64,000 bases of DNA from Nyssa sinensis (lineage: Eukaryota; Streptophyta; Magnoliopsida; Cornales; Nyssaceae): the NCBI GenBank assembly GCA_008638375.1, contig CM018043.1:58037510-58101509 (forward strand), in the 5' to 3' direction. Shown piece by piece: positions 11,501 to 24,600 of this stretch. A program made the position numbers and the translations under genes. Under the pieces are notes generated by a model. The model was not told the DNA's origin. It searched no databases and was given only the letters and a program-made list of their open reading frames with translations. Each line of letters begins with the position of its first letter. The first letter of the stretch is position 1.

Positions 11501-14500
11501 ACTTGTGAAATTGTTGAAAAATAATTGAGTTGTTGACCAGATGTTTAATGTTTTGTTGTGGTCCACACAATGACATTTCCTTGATTTCAATCCGTTCAGC
11601 GTTGGATTGAATCAAACTCAGAGTTTTGGATGAGGCAAGTTCAGTCAAGTAGTGGGCTGCTCAGGCTGTCCCAAAATGTGACCAAATCGGGATTTAGATT
11701 AATTTTTGTTGGTTTATATCGCAAATATCTTGAATGAGCTTGTGTTGATAACATATGGTTTGTTTCCAAAGCACCACATGTTACCCATCTATGAGATCAT
11801 GCATGGGTATTAAATACAACTTCAGTTTGTATTCAAATGTTTTATAATCTAGTATCTCGATCAAGATTTTGGTTGATTAGAACGAAGTCAACCAAGTTAT
11901 TCAACTTTCTACCCTCGTTAAAATTTTATGGCACGCCTTGAGCCTTTTTTTTTTGGGGTGTCTATAACTTTTTAAGCCTTTAATTAACTACTTGTTTTGG
12001 ATGAAAGAAGTTGAGCATACTGATTTCTGAGGCCTTATAGTTCCTCTCGTAAAAAATGAGAAAAATAAATAAAATAAAAGAACTAAGCCACTAAGGAGCT
12101 TCAATGGAACGTGATGGCAACATGCATCAACAAATCTCCGCAAGTTGAGTACAAATAGCAATTATAGGATAACCCAATTTGCATTCGGAAGGTTTTTTAG
12201 TTTATTGGAGAGTAAATATTGATATTGATTGGATTGGGAAGGGAAGGGAGAAGTACACATTAGAAGATGCATTTGTGTTTCATGCCAAAACTTGATACCA
12301 TGTAAACTGTGGTTTTCCAAAACAATTATTTAATTAACCTCTTGTTAGTTCTGACCTTCCAAAATGCATTTAGTTGTCTCAGTCCTTCCTCTATATGCTT
12401 ATCCTAATTTTTGTTTCCAGCTTCCAATAGAATGTTTGAGTCGAAAGAATTTTGCGGGAAACATAGTTGCCGAAAAATTAGATAGCTTGATGGTGCTTAC
12501 CTTTGAGCATCTCAACTCCTGTATTGAAGGTGGCCGTTTGATTCAGGTAATCTTTGCAAGTATGTCTTTTTAACATGTTATTATGATGTTCAGTCCCTCT
12601 AATTCAGATTTTTTTTTTAATCCCATGGTTAGGTATTTGAAACTCTTCTCCAGTCATTTCAGAAAACTGTTTTGACCGCATACAAGTCAAAATTTGCCCA
12701 GGTAATAGGTCTAGATCTCCAATATGTACAAACACAAATTACCCTCTTATTGATTTATATTTGTTTTTCTTACAATCCATTATGTTCAGTGATTGGTTCT
12801 TCACAGATCATGCATTGCGTCACCACCTCTTCACCTGAATTTTGTTGTGCCACCATTTCTTCTCCTAAATTTTGTTGCCTTTCATTTGCAGTTTGTGATG
12901 TTCTATGCCTGTTCATTGGATCCTGAAAATTGTGGTGTGAGATTTGCCAAGATGCTTGCAGATATTTTTATGGGTATTCAATCTCCACTTCATAGGTAAT
13001 GAATAAGGCTATTTTTAGTCTAGTTATGCATCTTCCCTTCATGTTTTAGTATGCATCATCTGTTAATTTGTGCAACTGTTTGCTGCAATTTCTGATCTTT
13101 GAACCCTTCGATAAGGACGCAAACTGTAGTTTCCTGTTTCATTAGCATGGTTAAGGATACCGGTACTTCTGAAAAAAATATTGTACAGTTAAGGATACTG
13201 GTGTTGAAGACTGACACCGGCAAGGCGTGTCACTGCAGATTTAAATTTTTTTTAAAATTTGCAACACTCTAATCTTGTTAATTGCTGCTTATATAAACAA
13301 TAATTATTCTGTGAATCATGTTGTGTAAATATCTTGTTATTCACTCGTGTTCCTTTTTTTTATGAGCTTCATATGTCACCCACTTCATTGGATTATTTTT
13401 TTTTAACATTTATCTGAAGAAATTTAAGGATTTTGGTTCGAGTATTGGTACAGTATTTCCCAACATGTGTCCTATATATCCAACATGGGTACTAGAAATA
13501 GGAAAAAAAAATTTGGTGGTTCTTATCATATCATACCCCATTCTCTCCCTAGCATTCTCTCGCTCTCCTCCCACCATTGGCATGTAAATGGTGTCATTGT
13601 TGGATGAAAATGTGTATGATTTCTATTTTTGTTGAAAACTAGATGGTGTCATTAGGCCAATTTTGGATTGGAAGCGGCAAAGTTTTTTTCTTCTTTTCTT
13701 TATTTTTATTTTTTTGCACTTCTTTTTCTTGTTGGAAAAAAAAGATGCAGTTCAATTCCAACATTTAGCATTCTTGATTTCTTCTGTAACCATGTGGGCA
13801 AATAGATCTGTAAGGTGAATGCATTTGAAGTTCTTAGTTATGTAAATTGTAATATGCAGTTTTTCAGGGTCAAAGTGATATTAATTTCTTTATTGGTTAC
13901 ATGCAGGATGAGTGCTGTTGCTTATCTTGCTAGTTACTTGTCTCGTGCAAAGTTTCTGTCAGCCTCATTTGTTGCTATCATTTTGGAAAGGTTGCTTAGC
14001 ATTTTTCATGTGCTCTAGTTGGATCTTTCATATCTATTCATAATCTATTCAATGTGCTTGTGAAGATGAAAAAAAAAAGTGTGGATTTCTGATACAGTGC
14101 TATTCTCTTTGTTTATGAGGTTTCAGGCTGGTAAATTGGTGTTTCAATTATTGCCAAATCCAGGATGGTGATATCAATCCAGAAGCTCATCGAGTTTTTT
14201 ATTCTGGATGCCAGGTATATGAATATATGATGCTTTGACATTCAGTCAAGAACAAAAGAATAACAACAGTTGATGATAAATGAGAAGGCATGTTAAGAGG
14301 GAGTGACATTCCTTTAATAAAATTCAGTTTGTTTCTGGAAGAACCTTTTTAGTTCCTCCTTACCACAAAGAATTACTACATTTGTGGAGCATATAAGTTT
14401 CAATAAATTCCATTGTTTTTTACATAATCTAATGGGAAAAGTTTTGGTCTGTTGAACTGAAGGATTGTCATCTTATTGGTGGTTTAAAAATTGGTTACAA

Positions 14501-17418
14501 ATATAGGGAACTTTGCTTTGTTGAATGGTGATTTCACCCAGTAATTGTGCTGTACTTGCGTAGATGTGTCTGTGCATTGCATAAAATAAATTGGGATTCA
14601 AATAGTATTAAGCCAGCCCATCGTATACTAGTTAACTCTCTTATAATTAATATTCAATAAATAATAGTCTTTAATAATTAATAACTTTTTAAGGAAACTG
14701 ACTTTGTTCAGTGGATAATAAATAATTCTATTATCTAATAATTAATAAATTTTCAATTTGTTATTTAAAATATTAATAATTATAGAAATAACTTAGTTAT
14801 ATATATATACTTTTATATAATTTTTTTATGACATGTCTTGGTAATTATATTTGTTAACAGTACATAATTGGAGTCAAAAGTATTATAAGTAGGAAAAATT
14901 ACAGCATAAAAAGGTGTAGGAAACGTCACTTCTTTAATTCTAAAGGATATTAGGAGTTTTTTTATGTCTCAAGTTGAATATTATATATATATATATATAT
15001 ATATAATGTATTTTTCAATGTTACCGAAAATGTTGGCGAATTGTGGTAACTATAATTTTTTTATTTTTTTTGTTCCGAAAATTACGTACATGTAAGGAAT
15101 ACTTTTTTTTTTTCGGATACAACGAGTCAACGATGGGGGAGGGAGAACTTAACTACTAGTGTGTGCGCTATTGTGAAGAATCGAACCCACACCAACTGTG
15201 TGGGAGTGGACACTTGCACCACTCGGATACCTTAGTCCTACATGTAAGGAATACTTTGGATTAATGAAAGTATGAAAAAACTTAATAATTAATAATTCTA
15301 ATAATTAAAAAATTTCTTATCTCCCCCCCAAGGTCTCAAGTTCAACTCCCACTTTAATGGCCACTAACCAATAATTTTTTTTTATAAAAAATTTCCTATC
15401 TCCCATATTCATTAATTATAAGAGGGTGGTTGACAGTAGGTTGCAATTTAAATTCATGTCATCAAGAAGATTTAACCTTGTTACATGCGATAATACCTAC
15501 CCACTAAATGATAGTGCTCTTAAGGTAGGTTCATCTACAGGGTTTTGAGGTTGCTATTAATCCATCAGTGTTGTATGGTTTACGTGCTTCGTTAGATGTT
15601 CACTATTTAATGGTGCAGGATGCACCCAAATAAAAGGGTTTTAATTAGTTGAATTTAGTGATTCTATATATGTTAGTAGGGTGGGCCTTGATGCAGAAAT
15701 CATCCTTTCCATTGTGGAGATAAGGTTGCATACATCTAAATCCCCTCCCCCCCCCCCCCCCCCCCACGGGGGCAGTGACAGGAGCCTTGTACACTAGGCT
15801 GGCCCTTTAGTGATTCTATGTTAGTTTTTTGTTCTGGCATAAAGTTTTTATTTGATTCGAAATAGTTGCAAAGTTGGTTCTTTGATGTCATTTTTCTGTA
15901 GTGCAGGCCATCATGTATGTGCTTTGTTTTCGTATGAGATCAATGATTTGTGTTCCTCATCTCAAATCACGACTGCTCCTTATGCCTATTGAGACAATCC
16001 TGAAGCATCCGTTGAACCCATTGAAGGTAAAAACAGTGTTCACCCTCTTTTGGTCAACCTAAAATTTTGTAGAATGAATTTCCATATCTTTTAGTCACAA
16101 GTTCGATAACTTCTTACATCTTTATTGTCTTCTAACAATGCGCCTATGTGCTACTTGTGATTTAGAATGTCTCTTCTACTACTATGCCTCTTTTTTAGTG
16201 TCATGCAAGCCTGCTATCCATTTGAAATTTTAACAGATGATGGGAAGGCTGATCTTCCTTCAGCTGTCTTCCACAGGTGTGCCTGCCATCCATAGTCGAG
16301 GAATTTCTCCGTCAGGCAAAAGCAGCTCGTCTTTTCACAGTGTCAGAGACCTTCGTCTTCAATGATCTGCTGGAATCAGAACTTTCCAGGGCTTTTGGTG
16401 GGATGGAAAGGCTTGACATGTTCTTTCCATTTGACCCGTGTTTGTTAAAAATATCTGACAGGTTTATTTTCTGATCTTTGATTTTAAATAATTTTCCAAG
16501 GGATATAGTCAAAATTGCTTTACATAGGGGGAGCTCTGTTTGGATGGATACAAAAAATGGGCCGAAATTGTTCTCCGTGGCTCATTTGTTTTGTGGACTT
16601 GTTAGAATCCAAGACTTTGGTTCAAGGATTTTGCAGGCTTTTGTGCAATTCACTTGGTCCTATTTAGGTTGGAGATCTAGAACAAAGTTTGTTTGGGAGG
16701 CTTAAATGGACAGAATTAGATTTGATGATCATTTAAGGATTGCAACAGGTCATGATCCATAGATGGAATTGAGCACCTTTTTTCATGAATTTGAAATAAC
16801 ATGAATGGATTCTGTTGCACAAGGATTTTTCGTAGATATACATCTCATATAGGTATTCCTCTTTTATATATTTTGTAATTTGAACTGTAAATCCACTCCT
16901 TCCAAATTCATTATCCAACTAAATCTAACAGTTCCTCAAGTGGAGGATATTGTTTATTGAGCACTCCTCTTTCGTCCTAATTACTTTCCTTGTTAAGACC
17001 AAAGTGAGACGAGAATTACTGACACTTCTCTCCTCCTCTCTCTCTCTCTCTATATATATATATATTTGCCTTTTGTTATTATTTATTTATGTTTTTTGTC
17101 TGAAGATTCATCCGGCCAAACTTTGTGTACTGGTCATTGGTTAGAACAAGTTACGATGATGATGATGAAGAAAGTAGCAGCGATGAAGATATTGCTCAGA
17201 ATTATGTAGCAGGTGGGAACAGAGAGAACATAGCAGATGATGAAATTGCAGGCAGTTTTGAGGAGCACGAAATTGATCTTGATGAATTTGACTATTCATT
17301 GAACAAAATGTCCATCACACCCAAGAATTCCTTGAAGTACAGGTTTGGAGGTGAATTACGGAGACCCATGCAGATGCCCTCAAGAATCAGACCCTCCACA
17401 AGTCCTGAGTCCTTGTGA
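8557..17418 (+). CDS. RRN3: RNA polymerase I-specific transcription initiation factor RRN3
   Basis: RRN3 (TIF-IA in animals) binds RNA polymerase I and recruits it to rDNA promoters in the nucleolus. Fifteen coding exons join with GT-AG sites and an intact frame (1893 nt, 630 residues): 8557-8670, 9560-9643, 9744-9815, 9903-9974, 10101-10337, 11095-11205, 11295-11408, 12421-12546, 12633-12701, 12892-12995, 13907-13990, 14127-14214, 15907-16026, 16277-16461, 17106-17418. Recognised family stretches include NYNQLIGVMHHTERL, MSMWNYGPDVMDALVEL, ENMLRLESGALGE, RMSAVAYLASYLSRAKFLSA, AHRVFYSGCQAIMYVLCFR, SIVEEFLRQAKAARLFTVSE, and ELSRAFGGMERLDMFFPFDP followed by RPNFVYW. The C-terminal exon has the family's acidic serine cluster (DDDDEESSSDED). 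The start ATG follows a leader splice acceptor. Intron 12 (14215-15906) hosts two SINEs. The coding sequence looks intact and the length is normal for plant RRN3. Confidence 0.95.
15106..15238 (-). mobile_element. tRNA-derived SINE with 19-bp target duplication
   Basis: Read on the minus strand, the element has an A-box-like TATCCGAGTGG, a B-box GGTTCGATTC, and ends in a run of about ten A. The 19-mer tacatgtaaggaatacttt occurs at both 15087-15105 and 15239-15257, so the insertion is well delimited. It lies antisense in RRN3 intron 12. Its family was not identified. Confidence 0.85.
15679..15805 (+). mobile_element. Au-like SINE fragment with target duplication
   Basis: The stretch TAAGGTTGCATACATCTAAA, a long C-run, then GGAGCCTTGTACACTAGGCTGGCCCTTT resembles the 3' half of the plant Au SINE. 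A duplicated tttagtgattctat with trailing gttagt flanks it (about 15654-15678 and 15806-15825). The 5' half is not clearly recognisable. It lies in RRN3 intron 12. The C-run (about 15747-15767) is prone to sequencing-length error. Confidence 0.65.
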
Positions 17419-18467
17419 TACGCAGGTGCTCCATATTTTGTTCCGTAAGATTGGACTATTGGAAAAGAGTTCGGATGCCACTATGTGCTGAGTGATTACT
17501 CATCTCTTCTAAGATACTTGTGGAACATTTCTGTGGGTAGAGTTTCACCAGTGAGATAAAGAGAGATGTCAGCGGCAATGTTGGTTTCTGCAGCAGTGTT
17601 GCAATCACAAAATTTCGTCGACTTCACTCCCCAGGCAAATCAATGTAAATATTTATCTTTCTCAAGCCAATCTTTGTACTATTTATCATATGATTGTTGA
17701 GGTTTACAACCAAAATGATTCTTGAATCGTCACAATCTTCCTTGTGCTATTTTCTCAGAAACATGTATTCTGTTCACAGTTGGAGAGAATAATTACGTGA
17801 CATTTTCTTGTCTCATTGAATTTGGAAACTAAGATTCAAAAGTTTTCTGATTTGCATTTTTTTTTTTTTGAAAAATTAAAAATCTTACTAGTTCTAATTA
17901 TTGTGCAATACTTGAGCAGATATTAGTAGTTTTTTAAAAAATAAAAAATAAAAATATTATTTAGTCTCTATTTGGTTCACAAATTTTATAAGGGAAAGAA
18001 AAAGACTATAAAGAAAAACATTTTTTCTTCTTTATCAAAGAAGAGGGAAAAAATAAGAAAAAAGTAATGAATTTTTCCTAAAATTTTTCCAGTTATTTCT
18101 TTTCCCTATTTTAATAAAAATTCCCAACCATTTCTGAGGAATTTTTAATTTTCAATTTAATTTAACCAAGCGAATTGACCAACTCAACTCCCTCTTCTCC
18201 AGCCAAACAATATGATTTCCAAGACCAAATAGGAAAGACAGAGAAAAATTCAAAACAGAGCAAGAGCAAAGAGAAAAGAGAAAATTGAACCCCGAAGAAG
18301 CATCTAAATCACAGCCTAGCTACATTTATATTAAAAATCAGGTGTGCCTCAAGGGAAATGGCAGCAGTACCAACCTAATTTACACGCAACAGTTCAGAAG
18401 ATTGAAATGTCACCATGGCCTTTGCCCAATGCAACTATGCTTACATAAAGCCACCAACAAAGTCATA

Positions 18468-18511
<44 letters not shown>

Positions 18512-18618
18512 TTGGGGAAGGGGTGTTAGCTAAGCTAATGATAACTCAAGTTTTACTTCCAAGGCATGTTAGCTGTGCCTGGTGGAACGGCTATTATTGC
18601 ATGCTCCAGAGGACTCGA
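17419..18618. other. Convergent 3' UTRs of RRN3 and the AHL gene
   Basis: No coding region is seen. It contains the RRN3 3' UTR, an AT-rich block around 17860-18230, and a (TA)n tract near 18475-18510 before the AHL stop codon. Poly(A) sites cannot be placed with confidence. Confidence 0.5.
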
Positions 18619-21600
18619 TCATGGTTCCGTTTGATGGTGGGCTTCCAGCAGCTGATGCTCCAGGGATGAAGCAGATGTCAAAGGAATGGCTTGGTTCCCT
18701 ACTTTTGACTCTTTCCTACCACCTGTATTGAAACTACCGATGACTACCTGCAATATAACCAGATATTAGTACAAAGTTCCAGGAAGGTGGAGGGAGCAAG
18801 CCCTTTAATGCAAGCATGACAAATCACAGCATAATTTGCATTTGGACATCATAAGGGGGTTAACTCATTCTATTTCTCATTTCATGCAATCCTATACACT
18901 GAGTCTGCAAGATAATAGACTAAATTAATATTCTGCAAAAAAAAAAAAAAAACTAATTATTTCGCATGAATCAAACTGCTTGAAAAGGATACAATATTAT
19001 AGAAGTATAACATATAGACCCTCTGTGGTTGCAAACAAGAGTTGAGCAGGCGAAATTCTAGGCTTTAATTTTAAAACAAGTCACAAACTTCTGAAGACCA
19101 TAGGGCAAAGATGGAGATCAAAGAAAAGGGATCATACTGGAAAGGGGCATATGAGATGAGTCCAGAAATCAAATTGTAACCCCAAGTCAGAATAGGATAT
19201 AAATGTATCATAGAAAAAAAGGGAACATGCTAAAATTGGCATATGAGTTCTATGTTCATCGATTTAATTGTAATACCGGGTACATTTCTCAGAAAGTGAG
19301 GAAGAAACAACTATTTCATAGTCAAAAGCAAACAAACCTGCACCGGGGAAGCCGCAATTAGATGCCCCGCTACACCACCTCCTAAAACATGACCATCCGG
19401 CCCAGCTAGAGTCACACTCAACCCCCCTGTTCTGCTGCGTTGACCACCAATCTCAGAGAGCAGAAATGAGCCAGACAGAGACAAAATTTCAAATCGTCCC
19501 TGCATAAGCAGCATGTATGAGTTTCTCATATGATTTAACATGTAAAACAAAGGCATGAAAGTGAATCTGACACTGCCAATTGGTGCAGGTATATATTTTA
19601 ATGCATATTGTTATGAAAAAAGAAAAGGCAATGATCATAAATGCTCCAGTTGGTGTGAGGGATAGAAAATTAAAAAGAAAGGAAAGATGAAAGTAGCGTT
19701 GCCAATGGATCGGATATTGATTCAGATCCAATACATTTATCTGAGTGATCCGATTCGATAATTAAATGGACTGGATAAGAATTAAATTGATCTGATCCAT
19801 TAATAACCCAATCCGATATATAAAAAGATATTTATTATATCTTATTCATATATTATTACACATTTTACACACATAATATTGAAATTGGTTGGGTAGGAAA
19901 GGAATGAGGATATGGGAAGGGGTCTTTTGTGGCATTACCATAATACCCTTTAAAGGGCTATTTTTCATTTTAAAGGGGAAATCGTTAGAAAGGAGGGCAG
20001 CCTCCTTTCCTCTCATTTTTAAGAGGAAGTAATATGGTGGGGGGCAAAGGGAAAGGGCTTTCCACTTCCATTCTTTTCCCTTCCAGTTTCCCCTCTACAG
20101 AATTAAGGAAAGGCTCTCCATCCCGCCACCTATCTTCCCCCCCCTTCTCTTTCTTTTTTTTCCTCCCTTCCAAACGAACTGGAAGCGTCAATTTTTAAGG
20201 AATTTGTTGAAGTATAGCAAATTCAGAATTGGCTATTGGCTTAGAATATCTTGACAATGCTTGACAAATGCATTATGTTACCAATAAGGTAGCTACCTCT
20301 CCTTATCAAAAAAAAAAGGTAGCTACCTCTCTTCTGGTGGGGCAACGAAACAACAGCTTGATATGTGAGATCAAAAAAGAAAGAGAGATAAAAAGGGAAA
20401 AAAGCATTAATTAAAATATTCTCCATCAAGCATGGAGATTGAATTATCTTGTTGAGGTTTATATAAAAAGACAGACAAAACCTTTGTGTTTTGTAATAGC
20501 ATGTGAATGGTCCCCTTTTTTTTGGAAAACTGAGACACACACTTTGTCCCATTTGGAACTCAAACCGTCAACCTCCTTGTTGGGAGGTGCAAGGAGATAC
20601 TACTCAAGCTAACGCTTGGTCATGTGAATGGTCCTATTAACTTAACAATTGTTTTACAATACAGTCATTTACAATTCCAAATTGCATCTGCTAAAAGAAT
20701 GCACACAACCCCTGTGCTAATTTATTCAAATAATATTTATGGGATGAGCTAATCCATGCAAATCCACAATGTTTTTTTTTATCAGTCCAATGTTTCTTTA
20801 AAATAATGAAACAATGATTATACAGACAAAATTTAAATTAATTTTTTTGGTAAATGAAAACCTTCAAATTTTACTTTTTAAAATTTGTATTTCTCCCAAA
20901 CATATTAGATATCCACATCAAGGCATAACAATTTTAATTATCAAACTTTGGCCAGACAGATTTTCTAGCATTATTCAGACTTCTTGAGCTCTGCACTAAT
21001 TATCTAAGTTGGCTGCTTACATGTCTTACACATCATATATCATAGACCAATGGAAATGCCCATCAGTAATTTCCAATTTAAAACAGCAATATCACATGGT
21101 TTTGGTTTCTTATATGTTCCTTTTTTTCTCCTCTCTTTCCTTGACATTCATTAAGACTGCATTGTAGATTCATGAAATTAAAATTAAATTTCTTATTGTA
21201 TTTTTCCCATATAGTCCTATATTGAAGAATATGGGCATGCACAATGGGAACTCTAAGAAATATTTTAGGAAATGTTGATATCATAAAGTTAACCATTAAT
21301 AAGCAAAGATCCAATATATAGTGATTGAAAATTATCACAAACCTCGTAAGTTACAGTTCTGCCAGATGTTGCTGCTTGATGAAGTGTCACATTGGATATG
21401 GTACCATTTGCTGACAAAATGCAGACAGATCGTGTGCCATTTTGAGAAAATGAAAATATTTTTGATGATATATCCTGAGCAGCAGATATTATAAATTAGA
21501 GGTTCAACATTTCAGAGTGGAAAAACACAAATTTCTAACATGAGGAGCAAGTAAAATATCATCAACGGTATTGTGCATCCTCATTCTGTTACCCCCATTT

Positions 21601-24600
21601 TTGCAGTATGAAAGCACAGTTAGACATAGAAGTGCATAGTTCACAACACTGACATCTGCCACAAACTGAGTATGATCATGAAATGAAAACAGTTCAAGGA
21701 GAAAGAAGATCTCGAAAAAAAAAAAAAATTTGTTTAGCACTCGATGAATTGAGCTCCCATATATGACAGGGTGATGCCAACTCAATGTTAACTAAGTATT
21801 GGCACTCAAGGGTAACTAACATGCACTAAAATGCAACAACATCCAGTTTTGCGTCATAACAGTAAGAAGAATGATCATATAAGAAATTTTGAGAAACAAG
21901 CATCTCCACACGCAAGCACACAATACAGATAAATGTGCTGAATTTAGCGACTCGTGATTAATTGAACCATCAGAACACAGCAATATTGTGAGTGCTACAT
22001 TATTACCTAAAAAGGGGCTCTTATTGATGGTTCATTGGGAAAGTAACCACATCAATTCAAGTAGTATGCAGTCATCTTCTATTCAACTCATCTCAACAAA
22101 GCCCTTTTTTTTTATTGGTATCTAAACAAAGCCCTAATGCCAACAACTCAGCTTTAGATACAGCAAAGTCCTAGGAGGCTCTGTTAAAATCCTCACAATC
22201 ATGTTTTTCGTCACCTACTTGACAAATTAAATATCAGAGTGGAGTTACCTGGGTCAATATTTATAACAGATATAAGTCTTGTTTATTAAAAAAATGTTTT
22301 TCCTTTATTCAAATTAATATTTAGTCCTTTCCATGATGCACAATTAAACCCATGGCCCATGTACTTGGATCCTACACTGCCATGCATAAAAGAATGTTAA
22401 TGTATCATTTTCAGATGTTAATTTGATTTTAGAAGTGAGGCATTGTTGGACTTTCTTACTTGGACACAACAGTGAGGTTAATTAAAAATTGCCAAACAGT
22501 CCCAGTTCTCAGAAACTATAACACATTCTGCCGAATAAATTGGGACATGGTTATTTGTCCTTCAATTAATCACCTGAAGCTCATGGCCGCATTTATTTCC
22601 ACTTGAAAAAAAAAATAGGAAGTGAACAAATCATACATATGACCATGCAAATATCTGAATTCTGCTCACCTAACAATTTCAACAACTATAAAACAATTAT
22701 GATCGCATAAGAGAGAGTAAATTAATCATAACAGCATCACGGCGTAATTAAAGCACAGTAACTGGAATTACTATTTTAGGAAGTAGAGAATGTAGATGTA
22801 TATAATACAGCTTACATGACAGTCATGACTACTATATGTGCTCTTTTTTACCTGTTATAGAAAGTATGAGAAATCCTTCTCTCTTTTTTTGAGAAAGAAA
22901 TCATTTTGTTTATCGGTAAAGGTATGAGAATCATCAGGATTGCAATTTTAAGTAATCATATTCTCACAAATTGGTTAATGTGTACAGCTGAAAGTTGACC
23001 TCAACATTGCACAAGGCAGTATGTTGAAAAAGAAAAAAGACATCAAATCAAAATCCAGAGAACTATTGAGGGGCTCAAATATTCTAGACTTGAAGTTCCC
23101 ATCAAAAATTACTTTATATGCAACTAAAACACAAGAATAACTTTCATTAGGATTTTTTTTTTTAAAAAGTCTTATGTTCAATTGCATGATAATCAACATT
23201 CCTTTCTTTTTTTGGCCGAAAAATCAAAACTTCTCCTGTAGTTAGGTAAAATATCCAGGAAGAACAATAAAGAGAAGAATTATAGAATTGAGGGGGAACC
23301 TCTCCAGCTTTTACTGTGATGATATGTGGTGTAAATCCAATCCCAGCTAACCCTGCAAAACAATATCATAAGAACTCCAGAATACTAATATGGCTTGCAA
23401 TGCATCATAGCAATGAAATAAATTCTGGGTTTGTACATGAGCACAACCTTATATGTATGTCAAACAATATCTGAAGATAGAACTTTTCAAACGAAGAATC
23501 ATATTTACATATTCCATTTTGCAACAAAGAATTAATTGATATATTGTTCTTATATAACATTAAAACTAGTTGTGCTTATCTTTATTTTTCCCCCTTTTCA
23601 ATGCTAGTTGACACGAAAAGTAAAATATAATCAATACATAAAAGTGATAACACACACACATACAACTCTCTATATCAAAAACAAAAGCAAAGGAGGAAGA
23701 GAAAGCATAATCCCTTGTCCCCTGGAAAAAATAAAATAAATGAAAATGAAGAATACAAGCTAAGAAGCACAAATTAGGACACAAGATATGGATACGATAC
23801 GACACGGATACGCAGACACGTTATTTATCAAAAAAGTAAGACACGGACACATTGAATATATATAATTTTTATATTTTTATATGACCATGTAATAAAAACT
23901 TAATATTATTTCAATTAAAATTAGTATAAAAACATATAAATTTTAAAAATATTATTAAGATATTAAAATAATAAAGTTATTAAATAAAAATTAAAAAAGT
24001 TCTTCATTTAATTATTAACATCCATGATTCAAGTGTCCGGAAAGTATTTAAGAGTGTCCGTGTCCGATACGGATACGTGAAGTCAAAATAGAGTGTCCGT
24101 GCTTCATACATATAAATAAGAAATTAAGAATGCAGCAATTCGTAGTTGAAAGTAACCATAATAACAGCTCAGTGCATGCCATCCCACCGAAAACATACTA
24201 CAACGGCCAGTTCCACATATGCCCCCAAGCTGTAGAAAACGAACTAATTTGCCTCAAATTCCTCTCCTCATAGAGATCCTCTCTCTTCCCCTTAATGCAT
24301 CTCACACAAAAACCCCAGTTCTCTGGGAACCCCCAATGAATTTCACATCCCCTCAAGATCAAGAGTAAATAAATGAAAAGATAGAAGAACACTGATTAAA
24401 TATGCCAATATGCCGAATTCCTCTCTCCACCTTAATTTATTTTTAGTCGGAGCATATGTTTTGCAGTAATATTGAAAACAGCATTAAATATCCTCCGTTC
24501 TTCTAAGTGGGAATATTATATTTATATACACACACACATACATATACATATATTAAAAAAAGATACATAATTGAGAGTAAAAGATAAAAAGTACACCCAA

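Noticed and set aside
15747..15767. Long C-runs here and near 44980 and G-runs near 45355, 47190 and 58437 as functional G/C tracts
   Set aside because: Homopolymers in or near SINE/MITE copies; length is probably variable or an assembly artefact.
19690..19860. Possible MITE with CAATGGATC end, resembling 49790-49960
   Set aside because: Only one plausible end is visible in each place and no target duplication was found.
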